Below are positions 50,360 through 62,199 of a stretch of DNA of 64,000 nucleotides, piece after piece. The notes under the pieces were generated by a model that was given only the letters and a program-made list of their open reading frames with translations, did no database searches and was not told the origin of the DNA. A program made the translations under genes and the position numbers. Every line of letters starts with the position of its first letter. Position 1 is the first letter of the stretch. Origin of the DNA: Luzula sylvatica (taxonomy: Eukaryota; Streptophyta; Magnoliopsida; Poales; Juncaceae); assembly GCA_946800325.1 (NCBI GenBank), contig OX326958.1, positions 1,560,001 through 1,624,000 on the forward strand, written 5' to 3'.

Positions 50360-53300
50360 TTTTCACCAAATTTCACGGACACTAAGAAAGTTTATTTTTC
50401 GATTCAAAACAAGATTTTAACGCTTTGAGGAGTTCAAATAACGTGTTTTTAGATCATTTGTATCGTATCTTTTACAACATAACTTTTCACCAAATATCAC
50501 AAACACTAAGAAAGTTTGTTTTTCGATTCAAAACAAGATTTTAACGCTTAGAGGAGTTCAAATAACTTGTTTTTATATCATTTGTATCGTATCTTTTACT
50601 ACATAACTTTTCACCAAATTTCACATACACTATGAAATATTGTTTTTTGATTCAAAACAAGATTTTAACGCTTTGAGGAGTTCAAATAACGTGTTTTTAG
50701 ATCATTTGTATCGTATCTTTTACTACATAACTTTTCACCAAATTTCACAAACACTAAAAAAGTTTGTTTTTCGATTCAAAACAAGATTTCAACGCTTTGA
50801 GGAGTTCCAATAACGTGTTTTTAGATCATTTGTAGCGTATCTTTTACTACATAACTTTTCACCAAATTTCACAAACACTGAGAAAGTTTGTTTTTCGATT
50901 CAAAACAAGATTTTAACGCTTTGAGGAGTTCTATTAACGTGTTTTTAGATCATTTGTATCGTATCTTTTACTACATAACTTTTCACCAAATTTCACAAAC
51001 ACTAAGAAAGTTTGTTTTTCGATTCAAAACAAGATTTTAACGCTTTGAGGAGTTCAAATAACGTGTTTTTAGATCATTTGTATCGTATCTTTTACTACAT
51101 TACTTTTCACCAAATTTCACAAACACTAAGAATGTTTGTTTTTCGATTCAAAATAAGATTTTAACGCTTTGAGGAGTTCAAATAACTTGTTTTTAGATCA
51201 TTTGTATCGTATCTTTTACTACATAACTTTTCACCAAATTTCACAAACACTAAGAATGTTTGTTTTTCGATTCAAAACAAGATTTTAACGCTTTGAGGAG
51301 TTGAAATAACGTGTTTTTAGATCATTTGTATCGTATCTTTTACTACATAACTTTTCACCAAATTTCACAAACACTAAGAAAGTTTGTTTTTCGATTGAAA
51401 ACAAGATTTCAACGCTTTGAGGAGTTCCAATAACGTGTTTTTAGATCATTTGTATCGTATCTTTTACTACATAACTTTTCACCAAATTTCACAAACACTG
51501 AGAAAGTTTGTTTTTCGATTCAAAACAAGATTTTAACGCTTTGAGGAGTTCAAATAACGTGTTTTGCTATCATTTGTATCGTATCTTTTACTACATAACT
51601 TTTCACCAAATTTCACAAACACTAAGAAAGTTTGTTTTTCGATTCAAAACAAGATTTTAACGCTTTGAGGAGTTCAAATACCGTGTTTTTAGATCGTTTG
51701 TATCGTATCTTTTACTACATAACTTTTCACCAAATTTCACAAACACTAAGAAAGTTTGTTTTTCGATTCAAAACAAGATTTTAACGCTTTGAGGAGTTCA
51801 AATAATGTGTTTTTAGATCATTTGTATCGTATCTTTTACAACATAACTTTTCACCAAATTTCACAAACACTAAGAAAGTTTGTTTTTCGATTCAAAACAA
51901 GATTTTAACGCTTTGAGGAGTTCGAATAACGCATTTTTAGATCATTTGTATCGTATCTTTTACAACATAACTTTTCACCAAATTTCACAAACACTAAGAA
52001 AGTTTGTTTTTCGATTCAAAACAAGATTTTAACGCTTAGAGGAGTTCAAATAACTTGTTTTTAGATCATTTGTATCGTATCTTTTACTACATAACTTTTC
52101 ACCAAATTTCACATACACTAAGAAATTTTGTTTTTTGATTCAAAACAAGATTTTAACGCTTTGAGGAGTTCAAATAACGTGTTTTTAGATCATTTGTATC
52201 GTATCTTTTACTACATAACTTTTCACCAAATTTCACAAACACTAAAAAAGTTTGTTTTTCGATTCAAAACAAGATTTTAACGCTTTGAGGAGTTCCAATA
52301 ACGTGTTTTTAGATCATTTGTATCGTATCTTTTACTACATAACTTTTCACCAAATTTCACAAACACTGAGAAAGTTTGTTTTTCGATTCAAAACAAGATT
52401 TTAACGCTTTGAGGAGTTCAAATAACGCATTTTTAGATCATTTGTATCGTATCTTTTACTACATAACTTTTCACCAAATTTCACAAACACTAAGAAAGTT
52501 TGTTTTTCGATTCAAAACAAGATTTTAACGCTTTGAGGAGTTCAAATAACGTGTTTTTAGATCATTTGTATCGTATCTTTTACTACATAAGTTTTCACCA
52601 AATTTCACAAACACTAAGAAAGTTTGTTTTTCGATTCAAAACTAGATTTTAACGCTTTGAGGAGTTCGAATAACGCATTTTTATATCATTTGTATCGTAT
52701 CTTTTACTACATAACTTTTCACCAAATTTCACAAACACTAAGAAAGTTTGTTTTTCGATTCAAAACAAGATTTTAACGCTTTGAGGAGTTCAAATAACGT
52801 GTTTTTAGATCATTTGTATCGTATCTTTTACTACATTACTTTTCACCAAATTTCACAAACACTAAGAATGTTTGTTTTTCAGTTCAAAACAAGATTTTAA
52901 CGCTTTGAGGAGTTCAAATAACTTGTTTTTAGATCATTTGTATCGTATCTTTTACTACATAACTTTTCACCAAATTTCACAAACACTAAAAAAGTTTGTT
53001 TTTCGATTCAAAACAAGATTTCAACGCTTTGAGGAGTTCCAATAACGTGTTTTTAGATCATTTGTACCGTATCTTTTACTACATAACTTTTCACCAAATT
53101 TCACAAACACTGAGAAAGTTTGTTTTTCGATTCAAAACAAGATTTTAACGCTTTGAGGAGTTCAAATAACGTGTTTTTAGATCATTTGTATCGTATCTTT
53201 TACTACATAACTTTTCACCAAATTTCACAAACACTAAGAAAGTTTGTTTTTCGATTCAAAACAAGATTTTAACGCTTTGTGGAGTTCAAATAACGTGTTT

Positions 53301-54745
53301 TTAGATCGTTTGTATCGTATCTTTTACTACATAACTTTTCACCAAATTTCACAAACACTAAGAAAGTCTGTTTTTCGATTCAAAACAAGATTTTAACGCT
53401 TTGAGGAGTTCAAATAACGTGTTTTGAGATCATTTGTATCGTATCTTTTACTACATAACTTTTCACCAAATTTCAGAAACACTAAGAAAGTTTGTTTTCC
53501 GATTCAAAACAAGATTTTAACGCTTTGAGGGGTTCAAATGACGCGTTTTTAGATCATTTGTATCGTATCTTTTACTACATTACTTTTCACCAAATTTCAC
53601 AAACACTAATAAAGTTGGTTTTTCGATTCAAAACAAGATTTTAACGCTTTGAGGAGTTCAAATAACGTGTTTTTAGATCGTTTGTATCGTATCTTTCGCT
53701 ACATAACTTTTCACCAAATTTCACAAACACTAAGAAAGTTTGTTTTCCGATTCAAAACAAGATTTTAACGCTTTGAGGAGTTCAAATAACGTGTTTTTAG
53801 ATCATTTGTATCGTATCTTTTACTACATAACTTTTCACCAAATTTCACATACACTAAGAAAGTTTGTTTTTCGATTCAAAACAAGATTTTAACGCCTTGA
53901 GGAGTTCAAATAACGTGTTTTTAGATCGTTTGTATCGTATCTTTTGCTACATAACTTTTCACCAAATTTCACAAACACTAAGAAAGTTTGTTTTTCGATT
54001 CAAAACAAGATTTTAACGCTTTGAGGAGTTCAAATAACGCTTTTCACCAAATTTCACAGACACTAAGAAAGTTTATTTTTCGATTCAAAACAAGATTTTA
54101 ACGCTTTGAGGAGTTCAAATAACGTGTTTTTAGATCATTTGTATCGTATCTTTTACAACATAACTTTTCACCAAATTTCACAAACACTGAGAAAGTTTGT
54201 TTTTCGATTCAAAACAAGATTTTAACGCTTTGAGGAGTTCCAATAACGTGTTTTTAGATCATTTGTATCGTATCTTTTACTACATAACTTTTCACCAAAT
54301 TTCACAAACACTGAGAAAGTTTGTTTTTCGATTCAAAACAAGATTTTAACGCTTTGACGAGTTCAAATAACGCTTTTCACCAAATTTCACAAACACTAAG
54401 AAAGTTTATTTTTCGATTCAAAACAAGATTTTAACGCTTTGAGGAGTTCAAATAACGTGTTTTTAGATCATTTGTATCGTATCTTTTACAACATAACTTT
54501 TCACCAAATTTCACAAACACTAAGAAAGTTTGTTTTTCGATTCAAAACAAGATTTTAACGCTTTGAGGAGTTCGAATAACGTATTTTTAGATCATTTGTA
54601 TCGTATCTTTTACAACATAACTTTTCACCAAATTTCACAAACACTAAGAAAGTTTGTTTTTCGATTCAAAACAAGATTTTAACGCTTTGAGGAGTTCAAA
54701 TAACGTGTTTTTAGATCATTTGTATCGTATTTTTTACTACATAAC
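50360..54745 (+). repeat. 36-monomer HOR, copy B (4,386 bp)
   Basis: Near-identical to copy A with a few single-base changes (for example tcaaaataag near 51,150 and gtaccgtatc near 53,065). The first monomer is full length, whereas the matching monomer at the start of copy A is the 85-bp deletion form, so the exchange point lies inside this monomer. After about 54,745 the sequence departs from the unit. Confidence 0.9.
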
Positions 54746-55690
54746 TTTTCACCAAATATCACAAACACTAAGAAAGTTTGTTTTTCGATTCAAAACAAGA
54801 TTTTAACGCTTTGAGGAGTTCAAATAACGTGTTTTTAGATAATTTGTATGGTATCTTTTACAACATAACTTTTCACCAAATTTCACAAACACTAAGAAAG
54901 TTTGTTTTTCGATTCAAAACAAGATTTTAACGCTTTGAGGAGTTCGAATAACGCATTTTTATATCATTTGTATCGTATCTTTTACTACATAACTTTTCAC
55001 CAAATTTCACAAACACTAAGAAAGTTTGTTTTTCGATTCAAAACAAGATTTTAACGCTTTGAGGAGTTCAAATAACTTGTTTTTAGATCATTTGTATCGT
55101 ATTTTTACTACATTACTTTTCACCAAATTTCACAAACACTAAGAATGTTTGTTTTTCGATTCAAAACAAGATTTTAACGCTTTGAGGAGTTCAAATAACT
55201 TGTTTTTAGATCATTTGTATCGTATCTTTTACTACATAACTTTTCACCAAATTTCACAAACACTAAGAATGTTTGTTTTTCGATTCAAAACAAGATTTTA
55301 ACGCTTTGAGGAGTCGAAATAACGTGTTTTTAGATCATTTGTATCGTATCTTTTACTACATAACTTTTCACCAAATTTCACAAACACTAAGAAAGTTTGT
55401 TTTTCGATTCAAAACAAGATTTCAACGCTTTGAGGAGTTCCAATAACGTGTTTTTAGATCATTTGTATCGTATCTTTTACTACATAACTTTTCACCAAAT
55501 TTCACAAACACTGAGAAAGTTTGTTTTTCGATTCAAAACAAGATTTTAACGCTTTGAGGAGTTCAAATAACGCTTTTCACCAAATTTCACAAACACTAAG
55601 AAAGTTTATTTTTCGATTCAAAACAAGATTTTAACGCTTTGAGGAGTTCAAATAACGTGTTTTTAGATCATTTGTATCGTATCTTTTACA
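54746..55690 (+). repeat. Linking satellite segment
   Basis: Contains ataatttgtatggtatc (54849) and gaggagtcgaaat (near 55,313), both seen again 8,562-8,563 bp later near the right edge, and a 1-bp loss (cgtatttttactac) near 55,100. Confidence 0.75.
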
Positions 55691-58600
55691 ACATAACTTT
55701 TCACCAAATTTCACAAACACTGAGAAAGTTTGTTTTTCGATTCAAAACAAGATTTTAACGCTTTGAGGAGTTCGAATAACGCATTTTTAGATCATTTGTA
55801 TCGTATCTTTTACAACATAACTTTTCACCAAATTTCACTAACACTAAGAAAGTTTGTTTTTCGATTCAAAACAAGATTTTAACGCTTTGAGGAGTTCAAA
55901 TAACTTGTTTTTAGATCATTTGTATCGTATCTTTTACTACATAACTTTTCACCAAATATCACAAACACTAAGAAAGTTTGTTTTTCGATTCAAAACAAGA
56001 TTTTAACGCTTAGAGGAGTTCAAATAACTTGTTTTTATATCATTTGGATCGTATCTTTTACTACATAATTTTTCACCAAATTTCACATACACTAAGAAAT
56101 ATTGTTTTTTGATTCAAAACAAGATTTTAACGCTTTGAGGAGTTCAAATAACGTGTTTTTAGATCATTTGTATCGTATCTTTTACTACATAACTTTTCAC
56201 CAAATTTCACAAACACTAAAAAAGTTTGTTTTTCGATTCAAAACAAGATTTCAACGCTTTGAGGAGTTCCAATAACGTGTTTTTAGATCATTTGTATCGT
56301 ATCTTTTACTACATAACTTTTCACCAAATTTCACAAACACTGAGAAAGTTTGTTTTTCGATTCAAAACAAGATTTTAACGCTTTGAGGAGTTCAAATAAC
56401 GTGTTTTTAGATCATTTGTATCGTATCTTTTACTACATAACTTTTCACCAAATTTCACAAACACTAAGAAAGTTTGTTTTTCGATTCAAAACAAGATTTT
56501 AACGCTTTGTGGAGTTCAAATAACGTGTTTTTAGATCGTTTGTATCGTATCTTTTACTACATAACTTTTCACCAAATTTCACAAACACTAAGAAAGTCTG
56601 TTTTTCGATTCAAAACAAGATTTTAACGCTTTGAGGAGTTCAAATAACGTGTTTTGAGATCATTTGTATCGTATCTTTTACTACATAACTTTTCACCAAA
56701 TTTCACAAACACTAAGAAAGTTTGTTTTCCGATTCAAAACAAGATTTTAACGCTTTGAGGGGTTCAAATAACGCGTTTTTAGATCATTTGTATCGTATCT
56801 TTTACTACATTACTTTTCACCAAATTTCACAAACACTAATAAAGTTGGTTTTTCGATTCAAAACAAGATTTTAACGCTTTGAGGAGTTCAAATAACGCAT
56901 TTTTAGATCATTTGTATCGTATCTTTTACTACGTAACTTTTCCCCAAATTTCACAAACACTAAGAAAGTTTGTTTTTCGATTCAAAACAAGATTTTAACG
57001 CTTTGAGGAGTTCAAATGACGTGTTTTTAGATCATTTGTATCGTATCTTTTACTACATAACTTTTCACCAAATTTCACAGACACTAAGAAAGTTTGATTT
57101 TCGATTCAAAACAAGATTTTAACGCTTTGAGGAGTTCGAATAACGCATTTTTAGATCATTTGTACCGTATCTTTTGCTACATAACTTTTCACCAAATTTC
57201 ACAAACACTAAGAATGTTTGTTTTTCGATTCAAAACAAGATTTTAACGCTTTGAGGAGTTCAAATAACGTGTTTTTAGATCATTTATATCGTATCTTTTA
57301 CTACATTACTTTTCACCAAATTTCACAAACACTAAGAATGTTTGTTTTTCGATTCAAAACAAGATTTTAACGCTTTGAGGAGTTCAAATAACTTCTTTTT
57401 AGATCATTTGTATCGTATCTTTTACTACATAACTTTTCACCAAATTTCACAAACACTAAGAATGTTTGTTTTTCGATTCAAAACAAGATTTTAACGCTTT
57501 GAGGAGTTGAAATAACGTTTTTTTAGATCGTTTGTATCGTATCTTTTGCTACATAACTTTTCACCAAATTTCACAAACACTAAGAAAGTTTGTTTTTCGA
57601 TTCAAAACAAGATTTCAACGCTTTGAGGAGTTCCAATAACGTGTTTTTAGATCATTTGTATCGTATCTTTTACTACATAACTTTTCACCAAATTTCACAA
57701 ACACTGAGAAAGTTTGTTTTTCGATTCAAAACAAGATTTTAACGCTTTGAGGAGTTCAAATAACGCATTTTTAGATCATTTGTATCGTATCTTTTACAAC
57801 ATAACTTTTCACCAAATTTCACAAACACTAAGAAAGTTTGTTTTTCGATTCAAAACAAGATTTTAACGCTTTGAGGAGTTCGAATAACGCATTTTTAGAT
57901 CATTTGTATCGTATCTTTTACAACATAACTTTTCACCAAATTTCACAAACACTAAGAAAGTTTGTTTTTCGATTCAAAACAAGATTTTAACGCTTTGAGG
58001 AGTTCAAATAACGTGTTTTTAGATCATTTGTATCGTATCTTTTACTACATAACTTTTCACCAAATATCACAAACACTAAGAAAGTTTGTTTTTCGATTCA
58101 AAACAAGATTTTAACGCTTAGAGGAGTTCAAATAACTTGTTTTTATATCATTTGTATCGTATCTTTTACTACATAACTTTTCACCAAATTTCACATACAC
58201 TAAGAAATATTGTTTTTTGATTCAAAACAAGATTTTAACGCTTTGAGGAGTTCAAATAACGTGTTTTTAGATCATTTGTATCGTATCTTTTACTACATAA
58301 CTTTTCACCAAATTTCACAAACACTAAAAAAGTTTGTTTTTCGATTCAAAACAAGATTTCAACGCTTTGAGGAGTTCCAATAACGTGTTTTTAGATCATT
58401 TGTATCGTATCTTTTACTACATAACTTTTCACCAAATTTCACAAACACTGAGAAAGTTTGTTTTTCGATTCAAAACAAGATTTTAACGCTTTGAGGAGTT
58501 CAAATAACGTGTTTTTAGATCATTTGTATCGTATCTTTTACTACATAACTTTTCACCAAATTTCACAAACACTAAGAAAGTTTGTTTTTCGATTCAAAAC

Positions 58601-59905
58601 AAGATTTTAACGCTTTGTGGAGTTCAAATAACGTGTTTTTAGATCGTTTGTATCGTATCTTTTACTACATAACTTTTCACCAAATTTCACAAACACTAAG
58701 AAAGTCTGTTTTTCGATTCAAAACAAGATTTTAACGCTTTGAGGAGTTCAAATAACGTGTTTTGAGATCATTTGTATCGTATCTTTTACTACATAACTTT
58801 TCACCAAATTTCACAAACACTAAGAAAGTTTGTTTTCCGATTCAAAACAAGATTTTAACGCTTTGAGGGGTTCAAATAACGCGTTTTTAGATCATTTGTA
58901 TCGTATCTTTTACTACATTACTTTTCACCAAATTTCACAAACACTAATAAAGTTGGTTTTTCGATTCAAAACAAGATTTTAACGCTTTGAGGAGTTCAAA
59001 TAACGCATTTTTAGATCATTTGTATCGTATCTTCTACTACGTAACTTTTCCCCAAATTTCACAAACACTAAGAAAGTTTGTTTTTCGATTCAAAACAAGA
59101 TTTTAACGCTTTGAAGAGTTCAAATGACGTGTTTTTAGATCATTTGTATCGTATCTTTTACTACATAACTTTTCACCAAATTTCACAAACACTGAGAAAG
59201 TTTGTTTTTCGATTCAAAACAAGATTTTAATGCTTTGAGGAGTTCAAATAACGTGTTTTTAGATCGTTTGTATCGTATCTTTTGCTGCATAACTTTTCAC
59301 CAAATTTCACAAACACTAAGAAAGTTTGTTTTTCGATTCAAAACAAGATTTTAATGCTTTGAGGAGTTCAAATAACGTGTTTTTAGATCATTTGTATCGT
59401 ATCTTTTACTACATTACTTTTCACCAAATTTCACAAACACTAAGAATGTTTGTTTTTCGATTCAAAACAAGATTTTAACGCTTTGAGGAGTTCAACTAAC
59501 TTCTTTTTAGATCATTTGTATCGTATCTTTTACTACATAACTTTTCACCAAATTTCACAAACACTAAGAATGTTTGTTTTTCGATTCAAAACAAGATTTT
59601 AACGCTTTGAGGAGTTGAAATAACGTTTTTTTAGATCGTTTGTATCGTATCTTTTGCTACATAACTTTTCACCAAATTTCACAAACACTAAGAAAGTTTG
59701 TTTTTCGATTCAAAACAAGATTTCAACGCTTTGAGGAGTTCCAATAACGTGTTTTTAGATCATTTGTATCGTATCTTTTACTACATAACTTTTCACCAAA
59801 TTTCACAAACACTGAGAAAGTTTGTTTTTCGATTCAAAACAAGATTTTAACGCTTTGAGGAGTTCAAATAACGCATTTTTAGATCATTTGTATCGTATCT
59901 TTTAC
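55690..59905 (+). repeat. 17-monomer tandem duplication (2,108 bp period)
   Basis: caaatatcac at 55953 and 58061, and acttctttt at 57391 and 59499, are 2,108 bp apart (17 x 124). The copies share gcttagagg, gaaatattg, ctaaaaaag, ggggttcaaat and taataaagttgg monomers. They differ where copy one has cagacactaag and copy two actgagaaag (about 57,079 and 59,190). Edges approximate. Confidence 0.85.
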
Positions 59906-61883
59906 TACATAACTTTTCACCAAATTTCACAAACACTAAGAAAATTTGTTTTTCGATTCAAAACAAGATTTTAACGCTTTGAGGAGTTCAAATAACGTGC
60001 TTTTAGATCATTTGCATCGTATCTTTTACTACATAACTTTTCACCAAATTTCACAAACACTAAGAAAGTTTGTTTTTCGATTCAAAACAAGATTTTAACG
60101 CTTTGAGGAGTTCGAATAACGCATTTTTATATCATTTGTATCGTATCTTTTACTACATAACTTTTCACCAAATTTCACAAACACTAAGAAAGTTTGTTTT
60201 TCGATTCAAAACAAGATTTTAACGCTTTGAGGAGTTCAAATAACGTGTTTTTAGATCATTTGTATCGTATCTTTTACTACATTACTTTTCACCAAATTTC
60301 ACAAACACTAAGAATGTTTGTTTTTCGATTCAAAACAAGATTTTAACGCTTTGAGGAGTTCAAATAACTTGTTTTTAGATCATTTGTATCGTATCTTTTA
60401 CTACATAACTTTTCACCAAATTTCACAAACACTAAGAATGTTTGTTTTTCGATTCAAAACAAGATTTTAACGCTTTGAGGAGTTGAAATAACGTGTTTTT
60501 AGATCATTTGTATCGTATCTTTTACTACATAACTTTTCACCAAATTTCACAAACACTAAGAAAGTTTGTTTTTCGATTCAAAACAAGATTTCAACGCTTT
60601 GAGGAGTTCCAATAACGTGTTTTTAGATCATTTGTATCGTATCTTTTACTACATAACTTTTCACCAAATTTCACAAACACTGAGAAAGTTTGTTTTTCGA
60701 TTCAAAACAAGATTTTAACGCTTTGAGGAGTTCAAATAACGCATTTTTAGATCATTTGTATCGTATCTTTTACTACATAACTTTTCACCAAATTTCACAA
60801 ACACTAAGAAAATTTGTTTTTCGATTCAAAACAAGATTTTAACGCTTTGAGGAGTTCAAATAACGTGTTTTTAGATCATTTGTATCGTATCTTTTACTAC
60901 ATAACTTTTCACCAAATTTCACAAACACTAAGAAAGTTTGTTTTTCGATTCAAAACAAGATTTTAACGCTTTGAGGAGTTCGAATAACGCATTTTTATAT
61001 CATTTGTATCGTATCTTTTACTACATAACTTTTCACCAAATTTCACAAACACTAAGAAAGTTTGTTTTTCGATTCAAAACAAGATTTTAACGTTTTGAGG
61101 AGTTAAAATAACGTGTTTTTAGATCATTTGTATCGTATCTTTTACTACATTACTTTTCACCAAATTTCACAAACACTAAGAATGTTTGTTTTTCGATTCA
61201 AAACAAGATTTTAACGCTTTGAGGAGTTCAAATAACTTGTTTTTAGATCATTTGTATCGTATCTTTTACTACATAACTTTTCACCAAATTTCACAACCAC
61301 TAAGAATGTTTGTTTTTCGATTCAAAACAAGATTTTAACGCTTTGAGGAGTTGAAATAACGTGTTTTTAGATCGTTTGTATCGTATCTTTTGCTACATAA
61401 CTTTTCACCAAATTTCACAAACACTAAGAAAGTTTGTTTTTCGATTCAAAACAAGATTTCAACGCTTTGAGGAGTTCCAATAACGTGTTTTTAGATCATT
61501 TGTATCGTATCTTTTACTACATAACTTTTCTCCAAATTTCACAAACACTGAGAAAGTTTGTTTTTCGATTCAAAACAAGATTTTAACGCTTTGAGGAGTT
61601 CAAATAACGCATTTTTAGATCATTTGTATCGTATCTTTTACTACATAACTTTTCACCAAATTTCACAAACACTAAGAAAATTTGTTTTTCGATTCAAAAC
61701 AAGATTTGAACGCTTTGAGGAGTTCAAATAACGTGTTTTTAGATCATTTGTATCGTATCTTTTACTACATAACTTTTCACCAAATTTCACAAACACTAAG
61801 AAAGTTTGTTTTTCGATTCAAAACAAGATTTTAACGCTTTGAGGAGTTCGAATAACGCATTTTTATATCATTTGTATCGTATC
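59280..61883 (+). repeat. 7-monomer triplication (868 bp period)
   Basis: aagaaaattt starts at 59938, 60806 and 61674, each 868 bp (7 x 124) apart. The accompanying series cattacttttc, agaatg, gttgaaat, gttccaat, ctgagaaag, gcattttt recurs in order each time. Edges approximate. Confidence 0.88.
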
Positions 61884-62199
61884 TTTTACTACGTAACTTT
61901 TCCCCAAATTTCACAAACACTAAGAAAGTTTGTTTTTCGATTCAAAACAAGATTTTAACGCTTTGAGGAGTTCAAATGACGTGTTTTTAGATCATTTGTA
62001 TCGTATCTTTTACTACATAACTTTTCACCAAATTTCACAAACACTGAGAAAGTTTGTTTTTCGATTCATAACAAGATTTTAACGCTTTGAGGAGTTCAAA
62101 TAATGTGTTTTTAGATGATTTGTATCGTATCTTTTACTACATAACTTTTCAACAAATTTCACAAACACTAAGAAAGTTTGTTTTTCGATTCAAAACAAG

